From Bacteroidota bacterium (lineage in GTDB: Bacteria > Bacteroidota > Bacteroidia > AKYH767-A > OLB10), in the NCBI GenBank assembly GCA_016709725.1, contig JADJMG010000014.1:69105-133104 (forward strand): a stretch of DNA of 64,000 bases, in the 5' to 3' direction. Under the pieces are notes generated by a model that saw nothing but the letters and a program-made list of their open reading frames with translations, searched no databases and was not told the origin of the DNA. The position numbers and the translations under genes were made by a program. Positions 36,038 to 46,377 of this stretch are shown piece by piece (the stretch's first letter is position 1; each line of letters starts with the position of its first letter).

Positions 36038-39000
36038 ATGAGATATTTTTATTTTCTACTATTTTCTATAATTGTGTTTGCAAACAGTTCTGTTTTTTCA
36101 CAGTGTACTGGCGGTACGAATGGAGGTGGCATATCAATTTTTGCTACTTGGCAAACTACGGGAACAACAAATATCAATGGCGGAACCTATCGAACTTTTA
36201 ATGCTATAGCTGGTAATATTTATTATTTTAGTTTTTGTGCAAGCGATGGAGGAAGCTCTATTTACGATACTCAAATTTCTATTAATACAAATACTGGAGT
36301 TCTAGTGGCCGGTGGTTATAACGATGATTTTTGCGGCTCTCAATCGTACTTGGCATGGACTTGTCCTGCCACCGCTACATACAGAGTTCTTGTTAACCTT
36401 TATAATTGCGGTACTCAAACGAATCTTGGTAATCTGGCTTATAAATTTTCTCCTGCATTATCTTGTCCTGGAAATTTGGGACTTGGCGTTACGAATGTAA
36501 GCAGTCTTCCTTATTCTTCAGGTGCGGGCACAACTTGCGGATTTGGTAATGATTTATCTTCAAATAATGTTACAAGTTGCGGTAATGGATCTTTTTTTGG
36601 AGGCGATGATCGCATCTGGATATTTACACCTGCCGTCACAGGTACGGTTACCATTAATCTTACTTCAGCTGGAACTTGGAATGGCTTAATGTTATATCAA
36701 GGTTGTCCATTAATTGGACAAGGAGGAACCTGTATTTCGGTATCGCAAAGTTCAACTGGAAATCAATCAATCGTTGCATGTTTGTCTGCAGGAATAACGT
36801 ATTATTTAGTCTTGGATGTGAGTCCTTCTCCAAGTTGTAATGCCTATACTAATCTTACCATATCAGCGCCCGTAACTTCAGGAGGATGTCCTTTAGGTAC
36901 AGGCGCCGTAACCATCGCTTCATTGCCGTATTCTTCGGTTGGCAGAACTACCTGTGGAAAATTTAATGATCAAGGTGTTAATAATACCATCAGTTGCGGT
37001 AGCTCAAATTATTTGACTGGTGAAGATGAAGTATTTGTTTTTACAGCGGCTACCTCAGGAAATATTTCGGTGAACTTAACTTCAACAGGTTCCTATACGG
37101 GATTAATGTTGTATAATGGATGTCCACTGTCTACCACTTGTTCAGGTATTGGAGGTTCTTGTGTTGCTTTTGAACAAAGCTCTTCAGGAAATAAAACCAT
37201 GTGTGCAAATGTAGTGGCTGGTCAAACTTATTATTTAATAGTCGACTCCTGGGCATCTCCCACTTGCAATGCCTATAACATCAGCATCACCGCACCTGCT
37301 ACTTTACTAACGGGGTCCGTATGTGCAAATGCAGTTCCAATTCCATCTTTACCTTTTTCAGCGATCAATGAAACTACATCATGTACGGGAAATGATTATT
37401 CAAATATTACGTTTGCATCTTGTGGTAGCTATTATGAATCGGGTGAAGACAAGGTTTATGTCTATCAAGCTACCCAGTCGGAATGTATCGAAATAACGCT
37501 AACAGGTGCAAGTAGTAATTCAATCGGCTATCAATTATACAGAGGATGTCCCGGTGTTGCAGGTACTACCTGTATGTTAGTAAATGGTGGTGCCAACAGC
37601 GGACTTCTCTCCAGTAGTTTTGTGATTCCTACAGCGGGTACTTATTATTTAATAGTGGACTCTTGGGCTCCACCCACAACTGTTTCTTATAATTTATCGA
37701 TTACAAGTTTTGGAAGCGGTGTTGCCAATGATTTGCCATGTAATGCAACTCCACTTATTTTGGGAGTGCCTACGTCGGCATCCAATACTTGTTCTGGAGC
37801 AAGTGGAGAGCCAACTCCTCCTTCCTGTTTTGTAACACCTAATGTGATGAATTCAGTTTGGTTTTCAATGCAAGCTCCCGCCTCTGGACAACTAAGAGCT
37901 CGCGTAATTCCAACTACAATTATTACTCCTCAAATGGCATTGTATGCAGGTTCCTGTGGAAGTGCAATGACACTCGTTTCTTGCAATGACAATGCGCCTT
38001 CATGCGGTCAATCCATCAATTATAGTTCTGAAGTTTTTGTAACTGGACTTATTCCAGGAAATACATATTTTATTTTGGTAGATGGATACTCTGATTTAAC
38101 AGGCTCATTTTCTATATTAGCCATTGATGGTTCTACTACGTTACCTCCTTTATCCAATGGTCAAGATTGTGGAAATTATTTACCCGTTTGCGATTCTTCG
38201 ATCAGCTATGGAGATCCCGGATTTCAAGCGTTTGGAAATATTTGTGATTACACAGGAGGTATATTAAATTGTTTACTCACTGGCGAAAGAGGATCTGCTT
38301 GGTTTGATATTCCAATTAATGCAAATGGTAATTTGGCTTTTTCAATAATTCCTAAAGATTGGCTGGGCGCACCAAGTATCGGTGGAACAGATTATGATTT
38401 TGCTATTTGGAAAATTGCAGGTTCTGGTGCGGTTACTTGTGCGCAAATAGCAACGAATGTGGCTCCGCTAAGATGTAATTATCAAATATTAGGTGTCACT
38501 GGTTTGTATGGCCTTGTAAACAATACGGCCCCGCCACAGTATCCTGGATTTGGAGTCGCTTTTAACTCGCAGTTACCCGTGTTAAGCGGTGAACGATATG
38601 CCCTCGTAGTAAGTAATTTTTCGAACAGTACTTCTGGATTTGAAATTGTTTTTAGTAGTAGCTCACCCATTAATTATGCAGCTTCGGGAAATGCGTCGGT
38701 GTGGTCGGGTGGTGTAGATACCGATTGGTTTAAAGTTGATAACTGGGGAGGTTGTCCGATTCCTTCTTGTACGCGTGACGCTATTATTAATGGTGGAATA
38801 ATTTTGCAACCCATTCTAACAGGTGTTGCCAATAGTAAATCACTCTTGATTAATCCAGGTGCGCGTTTAACCATTCCTTCTGGCATTACTTTAAACATCT
38901 GTGAAAATTTTACCAATTTAGGAGTGATGAACGCTGATCCTACTTCTACGGTTTTGTTTTGGAACGGACTTAATCAAAATATTGGTGGAAATTTTTTGGG

Positions 39001-40444
39001 CGGAAATGGATTCGGAAATTTGACGGTTTCAAAAGCAGGCGGTCTGGTTACACAGTTGCAGCCCATTGACGTGAAAAACGTTTTCACCCTCAGTAATCCT
39101 ACTTCTATTTATAGTGTGAATGGGAAAGTTCAAAAGGTAGCCGGTGATTTTTTGAATTACGGAGTTTATAATCCTTCGGGAGGAACCCTAGAGTTAAATG
39201 GATCCAATGCACAAGCTTATCGAAATTATGATCCAGTGAATAACGTAGTCCTGAATCATTCGGGTCCTGGCGTAAACTTAAATACAAGTATGGTTTTAGG
39301 GAGTACGGGTGTCCTCACGTTAACGAATGGTAAAATTATCACCAGCCCTGCTTATGAAGTAATTGTAAATAATCGTACACCCGCTGCCGTTAGTACCGGC
39401 AACCCGAGCAGCTTTGTTCAAGGGTTTTTACGTCGTTACTTGAATTCAACAGGGTCATATGATTTCCCAGTGGGAGATGCGTCGAAAGGATTTCAAAGAG
39501 CGAATATTAATTTTGCTTATCCAGGTAACCCAACTGTGATTGACAATTTAAAAGTAAATTTTGTTCCGTATGCTTCGTTGCCAGCTCCCTTAGGTGTGAT
39601 TGATTGTAGCTTGACTTATACCTCGAATGCATTGGATAATGGTAGATGGGTTTTCGCAGCTTCGAATAGTTCCACTTCGGGTAATTTTGATCTGACATTG
39701 TATAATACTGGGTTTACTAACTCGGCAAACTCTTGGACAATTATGTCGAGTAGCGGAGGTCCCTGGTCGTTAGGAAATGGAACTTGTGTTTTATCCCCTG
39801 TAACTGCGGTTCGTCGCAATGCCATGAATGGTCTTTATGAATTTGGTACAGCTCAGGGTCCAAGTACATTGCCTGTTCATTGGCTTTCTGTAGATGCGTT
39901 GCCCCTTGATGATCGTATTCGTGTTCGATGGTCTACAGCTTCTGAAGAAAATAATGATGGATTTGAAGTAGAAAAACTCAATCCGAACTCCTTGCAATTT
40001 GAATCCATCTCCTGGTTAAACGGAAATGGAAATAGTAATCAAGTGAATTATTATTCTTTTGATGATGTTCAAGTGGTGGCTAACGAAGATTATTTTTATA
40101 AAATTCGTCAAGTTGATTTCAATGGAGCTAGCTCTTACTCAGAGGTGGTTCATGCTCGATTAAAACAAACTGTTTCCTCTAATGTTCAATTCTATCCGAA
40201 CCCATTATCTGCCGATTCTAAACTTGTTTTTGATTTAGAAAAAAATTCAACTGTAAAAATTACAATCGTGAATGTACTGGGTGAGGTGATAGCTCAAGAG
40301 GATCTGGGAACATTAAAATCCGGCAATTATCAAGTAAATATTACATCGCATTTTAAAGATGTTTCGGTAGGATTATATACCGTAAGTGTTGAAATTGACG
40401 GACTTCTAGAGCGCCTTAAAGTGCTGTATACCAATGAGAAATAG
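36038..40444 (+). CDS. T9SS-sorted multidomain secreted protein
   Basis: The 1,468-residue product has a signal peptide ending SSVFSQ. An N-terminal domain is followed by three PPC-like (bacterial pre-peptidase C-terminal) beta repeats, each with a LPYSS, TCG, GLMLY(Q/N)GCPL and YYLIVDSW signature. Later come a CGNYLPVCDSSISYGD domain and a beta-helix or carbohydrate-binding-like stretch (ASVWSGGVDTDWF, then RRYLNSTGSYDFPVGD). A fibronectin-like segment (RVRWSTASEENNDGFEVEKL) and a type A sorting domain (VQFYPNPLSADSKLVF ... GLYTVSVEIDG) close it. It is probably a surface adhesin. No catalytic motif is seen. The frame is intact. Confidence 0.88.
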   Translation: MRYFYFLLFSIIVFANSSVFSQCTGGTNGGGISIFATWQTTGTTNINGGTYRTFNAIAGNIYYFSFCASDGGSSIYDTQISINTNTGVLVAGGYNDDFCGSQSYLAWTCPATATYRVLVNLYNCGTQTNLGNLAYKFSPALSCPGNLGLGVTNVSSLPYSSGAGTTCGFGNDLSSNNVTSCGNGSFFGGDDRIWIFTPAVTGTVTINLTSAGTWNGLMLYQGCPLIGQGGTCISVSQSSTGNQSIVACLSAGITYYLVLDVSPSPSCNAYTNLTISAPVTSGGCPLGTGAVTIASLPYSSVGRTTCGKFNDQGVNNTISCGSSNYLTGEDEVFVFTAATSGNISVNLTSTGSYTGLMLYNGCPLSTTCSGIGGSCVAFEQSSSGNKTMCANVVAGQTYYLIVDSWASPTCNAYNISITAPATLLTGSVCANAVPIPSLPFSAINETTSCTGNDYSNITFASCGSYYESGEDKVYVYQATQSECIEITLTGASSNSIGYQLYRGCPGVAGTTCMLVNGGANSGLLSSSFVIPTAGTYYLIVDSWAPPTTVSYNLSITSFGSGVANDLPCNATPLILGVPTSASNTCSGASGEPTPPSCFVTPNVMNSVWFSMQAPASGQLRARVIPTTIITPQMALYAGSCGSAMTLVSCNDNAPSCGQSINYSSEVFVTGLIPGNTYFILVDGYSDLTGSFSILAIDGSTTLPPLSNGQDCGNYLPVCDSSISYGDPGFQAFGNICDYTGGILNCLLTGERGSAWFDIPINANGNLAFSIIPKDWLGAPSIGGTDYDFAIWKIAGSGAVTCAQIATNVAPLRCNYQILGVTGLYGLVNNTAPPQYPGFGVAFNSQLPVLSGERYALVVSNFSNSTSGFEIVFSSSSPINYAASGNASVWSGGVDTDWFKVDNWGGCPIPSCTRDAIINGGIILQPILTGVANSKSLLINPGARLTIPSGITLNICENFTNLGVMNADPTSTVLFWNGLNQNIGGNFLGGNGFGNLTVSKAGGLVTQLQPIDVKNVFTLSNPTSIYSVNGKVQKVAGDFLNYGVYNPSGGTLELNGSNAQAYRNYDPVNNVVLNHSGPGVNLNTSMVLGSTGVLTLTNGKIITSPAYEVIVNNRTPAAVSTGNPSSFVQGFLRRYLNSTGSYDFPVGDASKGFQRANINFAYPGNPTVIDNLKVNFVPYASLPAPLGVIDCSLTYTSNALDNGRWVFAASNSSTSGNFDLTLYNTGFTNSANSWTIMSSSGGPWSLGNGTCVLSPVTAVRRNAMNGLYEFGTAQGPSTLPVHWLSVDALPLDDRIRVRWSTASEENNDGFEVEKLNPNSLQFESISWLNGNGNSNQVNYYSFDDVQVVANEDYFYKIRQVDFNGASSYSEVVHARLKQTVSSNVQFYPNPLSADSKLVFDLEKNSTVKITIVNVLGEVIAQEDLGTLKSGNYQVNITSHFKDVSVGLYTVSVEIDGLLERLKVLYTNEK

Positions 40445-40511
40445 TTGAATTTTTGTTTTTGCGAAACGTTTTCCTTGGCCTTTGCGTAAGAAAGGCAAAA
40501 CGAGGATTAAA

Positions 40512-41216
40512 ATGATAAATTTCTTACAAAAAGGAATCTGCAAAATTCAATTAGGAATCTTATGCCTTCTCTTAACTTTTGGTGGATCATTTGCAGCAGC
40601 ACAATCAACGGTGATCGGAAATGTTTTTTCAATTGTTTCTGATCCAGAACCTGAAAATGAATTATTATCCTTTCAAGCTAAAAGTTATACGGCAAGCATT
40701 GAATGTAAATGGTCGGGAAATTTTTCAGCCTCTGTTCGTAATTTTGAATTACAACGAGCGGCAAAGTCAGTGGATTTTGTAACCATCGCTACCATTGATC
40801 GAAATACGAATTGTGGATCTAATCATACATTCTGTTTCGAAGATAAAAATGTTGCTGAAAATGTAAAGTATTTTTATCGCCTGAAATATTCAACGAATGA
40901 AGGATTAGTAGTACACTCTACCATTATTTCGGCAAAAGTAAATTCGCATAGTATTGTAATTGCAGAAGCCTCGCCCAATCCTTATAAAGAACGAACCACT
41001 ATTCAATACATGCTCTCGAACCCTTCACTGGTAACACTTGAAATTTCAAATGAAGCCGGTGAAATTGTAAAACGTTTTCAACAAGGATTACAAAAGGAAG
41101 GCCGCTATGCCGTACCCTTTTCTGCCAAGGAATCTGGATTGCCTTCAGGAAAATACAATGTTACCGTTTGGTTTGACGAAGAAAGCTATCAGTTAAGCAT
41201 TACCGAAACTGAATAA
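40512..41216 (+). CDS. Small T9SS-sorted secreted protein
   Basis: I prefer the ATG at 40512 over a TTG at 40482 because it places the signal peptide (LCLLLTFGGSFAAAQ) normally. The 234 residues carry a fibronectin-like module (IECKWSGNFSASVRNFELQR ... YFYRLKYS) and a degenerate type A sorting domain (EASPNPYKERTTIQYM ... GKYNVTVWFDEESYQL). The module and tail resemble the C-terminus of the preceding 36038-40444 protein, so it may be a shortened relative. Function unknown. Confidence 0.75.
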   Translation: MINFLQKGICKIQLGILCLLLTFGGSFAAAQSTVIGNVFSIVSDPEPENELLSFQAKSYTASIECKWSGNFSASVRNFELQRAAKSVDFVTIATIDRNTNCGSNHTFCFEDKNVAENVKYFYRLKYSTNEGLVVHSTIISAKVNSHSIVIAEASPNPYKERTTIQYMLSNPSLVTLEISNEAGEIVKRFQQGLQKEGRYAVPFSAKESGLPSGKYNVTVWFDEESYQLSITETE

Positions 41217-41600
41217 AATTCGAAGTTGCTCGCAAAGGCGCAATCCCGATAGCTATCGGGACGCAAAGGAGAAAAAGTTAAAAAATAGTATTTATTAGAT
41301 TTAATTTGGAATTAACTATATAAATCTTTGTGAGAAAGTTTTTCGCAAACGCAGCCTTTGCATTCCGATAGCTATCCATCGGCCGCCAAAGGCTTGCCGA
41401 CGGCGCTGCGGGATTGTATAGCGCAGCCTTAGCGTTTCTGCATGAAATTTTATCGTAGCGCAGCCTTACCGTCTTTGCACACCTCTGCGAGAAATTTTAG
41501 CATAGCGCAGCCTTAGCGTCTTTGCGCCTTTGCGAGAAATTTTATCGTAGCGCAGCCGAGCGTCCCTAAAGATATCGAGATGGCGACTCAAAGAGAAAAT
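41217..41600. repeat. Intergenic repeat cluster with palindrome and tandem AGCGCAGCC units
   Basis: Three or four imperfect copies of a 45-50 base unit beginning GCGCAGCCTTAGCGTCTTTG and including GCGAGAAATTTTATCGTA lie between about 41418 and 41560. A perfect 18-base palindrome TCCCGATAGCTATCGGGA is at 41244-41261, and degenerate copies of its core lie near 41367. There is no ORF. Such GCAAAGG/CTTTGCG-rich repeats are familiar between Bacteroidota genes, but their role is not established. Confidence 0.75.
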
Positions 41601-41621
41601 TTATCACAATGAAGCCCGTCA

Positions 41622-42873
41622 TTAAAAACTTTGCAAAAAAGAAATAAATAATTTATGTACCGATTCGAATTTTGTGAGTGGTAATGTTTTTTCAATATCA
41701 TAAATATCATGATATGCCGTAATGCCACCCAACGTATAACAGAAAAATGATGGAACTCCTTTTTCGGTAAACCAATAATGATCACTGTTAGCAGCCTTCC
41801 CTCGCTTCCCAATTTTTGGTAAGTAATGGTATTGAGTATTGATACTGTCTAATGTTTGGAATGCGTTTGGAAATTCAGTTGCATTGACAACCATCATACC
41901 TTCGTCGCCTGTCCCCAATAAATCCATGTTGAGAAGGAATTTTATTTTAGAAAGTTCATTCAATGGATTCTCTGTATAATATTTTGATCCGATGAGACCG
42001 GCTTCTTCTCCAGCAAACGCAATTAAAATCAACGAATACTCCAATTGATTTTCTTTTTTTGCAAAGTGTTTTCCTAATTGTAATAACATGGCAATTCCTG
42101 AAGCATTATCATTCGCCCCAGGAAATATAGTATTATTCCCCATTCTTCCTAAGTGATCGTAATGAGCGGTCATTATTAAGAACGAGTCTTTCTTGCTTTT
42201 ACCTTCCACATAGCCAACTACATTCGATGTGCTGTGTTGTGATATGAATTTTGCTTTGATGTTTACTTCAACGCTTTTATTTGATCAGTAATTGAAGATT
42301 TCAGTAAAAGTAATGTTGGAATTTTTTCTTGCGAAGTACCAACGCTCCATGTTAGTTTTTTAGGGACCACTTTTATAATACCTTTGATGTATTGATCTGT
42401 TTGTAACCAAGTCTTAAAATCTTCATTCGTTAGGTTGCTCTCTCCACGAGTGGTATCCAATAAAATCCATTTGTCTTTTAATTCCTCATTTGAAACTAAC
42501 TCTCTTTTTTATTGATATAGATCACATCAAATTTACCTTTACAGGATGGCGATTCGGGTTCTACAATAAAATCAGCTCCTGGCAAAAGTGTGTTTCCATT
42601 TATTTTCACTTCCATAGTTGCAGGAAAAGTATTTACTGGAAATTCGAATTTCTGAAAATATCCAGCGGACGATAATTGGCTTATTCCGTTTTTATTGAAT
42701 TCATCTTTTATAAATTGTGCAGCAACATGATCTCCCTTTTTCACATAACCTCTTCCATGAAAATGATCACTTGTCAGCGTTTTAATAAGCTGCCTCGTGT
42801 ATAAACTATCTTGCGATTGAACTCCCTCAGTGAAAAGAAATAGAAGACAAAGAATAAGAATCGACTTTTTCAA
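41622..42873 (-). CDS. M28-family zinc aminopeptidase, two frameshifts
   Basis: Three frames (from 42873, 42504-42263 and 42209-41622) form one secreted peptidase of about 415 residues. A signal peptide ends TEGVQSQ, a protease-associated region follows, then the M28 catalytic domain: HYDHLG (Zn His), GANDNASG (bridging Asp), AFAGEEAGLIGS (catalytic Glu and Zn Glu), NMDLLG and ITAYHDIYD (Zn His). Missing single bases in the A-runs near 42500 and 42266 explain both breaks. The start is a TTG at 42873, four bases after the stop of the upstream gene. It probably trims peptides outside the inner membrane. Confidence 0.85.
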
Positions 42874-42877
42874 TATT

Positions 42878-43774
42878 TTATGAGTTAAAACGTCTTCTAA
42901 CGAGTTTTTCAAATTCTTGCAATCGAGAATTATTTTCACTCCAGTTTAATTTTTGCATCAGCTCATGATAAATCATATGCTGGGCTTCTTCGTAAACATG
43001 CATTGAATTTAATTTGTCAATACTTTGATGATAGAGTTGTTGATCACCTTGAAATAATTCATTGATGAACGCAAATCGCTCGTTAATACCAATGCTTAAC
43101 TTTAAATCGCCAAGCGGCTGCGTTTTAATTTTATCACCAACGCTTTTTTCAGTTTGTGTTTTATAAATTTTGTCACTTACCGATTCTCCAGGAGCATAAG
43201 TACTTCCAATGGTACGAATTTCTTCATATCGTGTTGCCGCTTTTACTTCTTGAATACGTGCTTCAATGGTTTTTTCTTCAATGGCATGATGAACAATAGG
43301 AGTTTCTATCGTTGTTTCTTCAACATCTTCCTGGGTTTCGCTTTTATTCACGGTTTTATCCACTGAATTAATTACCGTTGCATTTTCTATCATCTCTTTT
43401 ATGGACATAGAGTAAAGTGAAGAACTTGTCGCCGTTGGAACTTCATGGATAGGAGCAGAAGCATTTTCAATCCTTCCCTCTGTTTTTCGAATTGTATTTG
43501 ATACTTCCTCCGAAATTTTAATAGTAGGTTGTTGAATCATATCAACAGGAACTTCTGTTTTCTCTGCTTGAATTGCTGGGTGAGCTAAATCGAATTTCTT
43601 ATCCGTAGCGATCTCATCAATTAGTTGATAGAGTGATCGCATATTCTCTTTGATGAGATCCTTTTCTAATAAGGAAATGGGTTGCTGAGAATTCATCCAA
43701 TTCTCCAATTGCAGATTTATTGTTTGAAGTGCTTTTTTAATGTCTTCGGTGAATGGGCGAACTTTATTTTCCAT
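42878..43774 (-). CDS. Conserved hypothetical protein with a helical C-terminal domain
   Basis: The 298 residues split into an N-terminal helical region, a low-complexity Glu/Thr-rich linker (about 70-205), and an ordered C-terminal segment (about 215-298: LKLSIGINERFAFINELFQG ... LEKLVRRRF-like ending). The SIGINERFAFINELF motif is shared by uncharacterised proteins of many Bacteroidota, from memory. No signal peptide. It directly precedes the M28 peptidase gene and is probably cotranscribed with it. Confidence 0.75.
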   Translation of the reverse strand: MENKVRPFTEDIKKALQTINLQLENWMNSQQPISLLEKDLIKENMRSLYQLIDEIATDKKFDLAHPAIQAEKTEVPVDMIQQPTIKISEEVSNTIRKTEGRIENASAPIHEVPTATSSSLYSMSIKEMIENATVINSVDKTVNKSETQEDVEETTIETPIVHHAIEEKTIEARIQEVKAATRYEEIRTIGSTYAPGESVSDKIYKTQTEKSVGDKIKTQPLGDLKLSIGINERFAFINELFQGDQQLYHQSIDKLNSMHVYEEAQHMIYHELMQKLNWSENNSRLQEFEKLVRRRFNS

Positions 43775-44118
43775 ATTTAATCTAAGCGAATTTGTTTAGC
43801 GAATATTGTACTGAAATCACGCAAACTACAAAATTGAAGTATTTTTAAATGATACAACTCGGGTTCTGAAAACTTAATTAACAATAGCTTCTGAATTAGT
43901 TTTGTGATAACCCATATTTTCGGGTTGAACGGGTCAATTTATCCATTTCAGCCGTTTAATGCCCCCGTTCAAAGAATTTATTGGGTTTTTTGGGTAGGCA
44001 AAAATTGTATTTTTCTAAGTCAACGCTTTGTCATTGCATTGTCAGATTGTTTATTTTATGACATGCATCAATTTATTTTCACATGTTGTTGGCTCGCTCT
44101 CGTCTAATTTTGCATCGC
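43775..44118. promoter_or_regulatory. Intergenic region with two candidate promoters for the heme operon
   Basis: TAATTTTG at 44105-44112 ends six bases before the ATG at 44119 and decides that start. A second match, TAGTTTTG at 43897-43904, would give a leader of about 200 bases. A short AACCC/GGGTT hairpin follows it (43909-43927). No clear Fur box was recognised. Confidence 0.45.
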
Positions 44119-46377
44119 ATGATAAGTTATTCATTTAACCGCTTCCATAAAGTAGTAGCAATAGCACTCCTCTTCTTAACCATAAACTTGGATTATTCTA
44201 ATGCCCAAAGTGTTCGGGTGAAAAATAGTGATTTCCAAATTTTGAATGGGGCTTTGGTGATATTCTCATCGATCCCAAATGATGCCCAAGCGTCTGTTGT
44301 TCATACAAATCACAAAGGGGAGGCATGGGTTCTTGGTTTTGATTTGCCTTTAGTAAGAAGTGTTAATTATCCCGGTTATTCAACCCGATTAGATACCATT
44401 TATGAATTGGTCGGCTTACAAGAAGTTGTTCTTACTAAAGCTCCCGTTAACCTGGGCGAAGTAGTTATCACAGGTAATCATGTGGCAGTATATCAACGAG
44501 ATGCCGTAGTTGCAGTGCAAGTGCTTGGTACTTCAGATTTTGAGAAGAGAGGTGCTGTGACGGTTAAGGATTTACTATCGCAAGAGTTAAATATGCGCGT
44601 CGCCTATGACCCTGCCGTGGGCGGAAGTAGCTTGAGTATTCAGGGTACTGGAGGCGAACACATTAAAATATTAATGGACGGGGTTCCAATGATAGGTCGT
44701 CAAAATGGTAATATTGATTTAGGGCAAATCAATTTAAATAATCTCGAGAAAGTTGAAATCGTAAAAGGTCCAATGTCTGTTCTCTATGGAACCGATGCCT
44801 TGGGCGGGGTCATCAATTTGATCTCTAAGAAAAATCAAAGCGAGAAATGGACGGGTTCCGCTGCTGGATATTATGAAAGTACGGGTCAATATAATTCAGA
44901 TGTGACTTTAGGTGCGAATATTAAAAATACCTCAATCTCTTTGAGCGGAGCACGTAATTTTTTTGATGGATTTGATCCAGACAATGCGAATTCTCGCTCA
45001 CAATTGTGGAATCCACGTGAACAATATTTAGGTGATGTTAAAATCACTCAAACCATTAAATCAGCAAAACTTTCTTTGCATTCATCTTGGTTTAAAGAAA
45101 AAATGATTGATAAAGCAGATGTGATTATTACTCCTTATTACGCCTACGCCAATGATCAGTATTTTTATACAACACGGATAAATAATTCTTTGACGTTCGA
45201 AAAGAAATTCAAAAACGAATCCGCACTAAATATTAATGCCGCCTATTCCATCTATAAGTATGAAAAGAATACGTTTAGAAAGAATATGGTGAATTTGACA
45301 GAATCACTTACTCCTGATTTGTTGGATGATGATACCACCAATTTTAAGGCATTGTTTTTTAGAGCTACTCATTCTTATTCCAGACCGAATTCAAAATGGA
45401 GTTTGCTAAGTGGGGTAGATGTGAATGATGAAGTGGGAGAAGGAAAAAGAATTGATGGTGTTAAACACCGAATGAGTGATGTAGCCGGATATGTAAGTAT
45501 CGATTTTAAACCCATTGAATATTTAGTGATTCGTCCCGCTGTAAGAGCCATTTATAATTCTCAATTTGATAATGCTCCTCTAGTACCTTCCATTAGTGTG
45601 TTGTATCGCTCTGGAAATACTTGGGCAGTACGAAGTTCATTAAGCAAAGGATATCGTGCTCCATCCTTAAAGGAACAATATTTATTTTTTGTTGACAATG
45701 GAATTCATAACGTGCAAGGTAATCCGAATTTAGAAGCGGAAACATCAACGCAAGTAATGGCAAGTGTCGAGTATAAAAAGTTGTGGAGTGATTTTATTTT
45801 ATCCGTTGAACCTGGATTTTTCTATAATAATATTCACAATAAAATCTCCCTAGTGCAGTATGATGTAAACAGTTTGTTGTACACCTATGTGAATCTCGAT
45901 AAATTTATTTCTAAAGGTGTTGATTTTAAAACGAAGCTTGCTCATCATCAGTTTACTTTTCAAGCAGGAGTTTCTTATACTGGAACGTGGGGAACTTTTG
46001 AAGGCGATGTGGAACAGCCAAATGTAGCTTGGTATCCAGAGTTTACAACGTCTGCCGATTATACCATCAAGAAAACGAGAACTACAATTTCTGTTTTTTG
46101 GAAAATGTACGGTGAGCGTCCTATCTTCATTGCTAATGCCGATGGTTCTGTCGATCGTATAAATAATGATGCCTACAAAATGATGGATGTGAGTATCCGT
46201 CAAGAATTAATTAAGAATCGACTCACGCTCACAGGAGGATTAAAAAATATATATAATGTGACCAACCTGAGTTCGCTTTCAGGTGGAGGAGCTCATAGTG
46301 GTGGATCTTCGTCGGGTACACCCGTAGGAATGGGTACATCAGTGTTTACTAAACTAACATTTAATTTTAGAGGATGA
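44119..46377 (+). CDS. TonB-dependent outer-membrane receptor, probably for heme
   Basis: The start at 44119, not 44083, is chosen from the promoter, giving 752 residues. A signal peptide ends DYSNAQ. A short beta-sandwich and the plug domain follow (EVVITGNHVAVYQRD, LSIQGTGGEHIKILMDGVPM, VEIVKGPMSVLYGTDALGGV), then a 22-strand barrel (GYRAPSLKEQYLFFVDNG, NPNLEAETS) ending in the aromatic TKLTFNFRG. A Gly/Ser/His-rich segment lies near the C-terminus. Two HmuY-like genes follow, the first overlapping by four bases (ATGA). This matches the HmuR-HmuY heme uptake arrangement, so heme is the likely ligand (inference from context). Confidence 0.88.
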   Translation: MISYSFNRFHKVVAIALLFLTINLDYSNAQSVRVKNSDFQILNGALVIFSSIPNDAQASVVHTNHKGEAWVLGFDLPLVRSVNYPGYSTRLDTIYELVGLQEVVLTKAPVNLGEVVITGNHVAVYQRDAVVAVQVLGTSDFEKRGAVTVKDLLSQELNMRVAYDPAVGGSSLSIQGTGGEHIKILMDGVPMIGRQNGNIDLGQINLNNLEKVEIVKGPMSVLYGTDALGGVINLISKKNQSEKWTGSAAGYYESTGQYNSDVTLGANIKNTSISLSGARNFFDGFDPDNANSRSQLWNPREQYLGDVKITQTIKSAKLSLHSSWFKEKMIDKADVIITPYYAYANDQYFYTTRINNSLTFEKKFKNESALNINAAYSIYKYEKNTFRKNMVNLTESLTPDLLDDDTTNFKALFFRATHSYSRPNSKWSLLSGVDVNDEVGEGKRIDGVKHRMSDVAGYVSIDFKPIEYLVIRPAVRAIYNSQFDNAPLVPSISVLYRSGNTWAVRSSLSKGYRAPSLKEQYLFFVDNGIHNVQGNPNLEAETSTQVMASVEYKKLWSDFILSVEPGFFYNNIHNKISLVQYDVNSLLYTYVNLDKFISKGVDFKTKLAHHQFTFQAGVSYTGTWGTFEGDVEQPNVAWYPEFTTSADYTIKKTRTTISVFWKMYGERPIFIANADGSVDRINNDAYKMMDVSIRQELIKNRLTLTGGLKNIYNVTNLSSLSGGGAHSGGSSSGTPVGMGTSVFTKLTFNFRG

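Noticed and set aside
43897..44118. Riboswitch in the leader of the heme operon
   Set aside because: Only one weak five-base hairpin is visible, no known riboswitch core is recognised, and a closer promoter at 44105 would remove the leader altogether.
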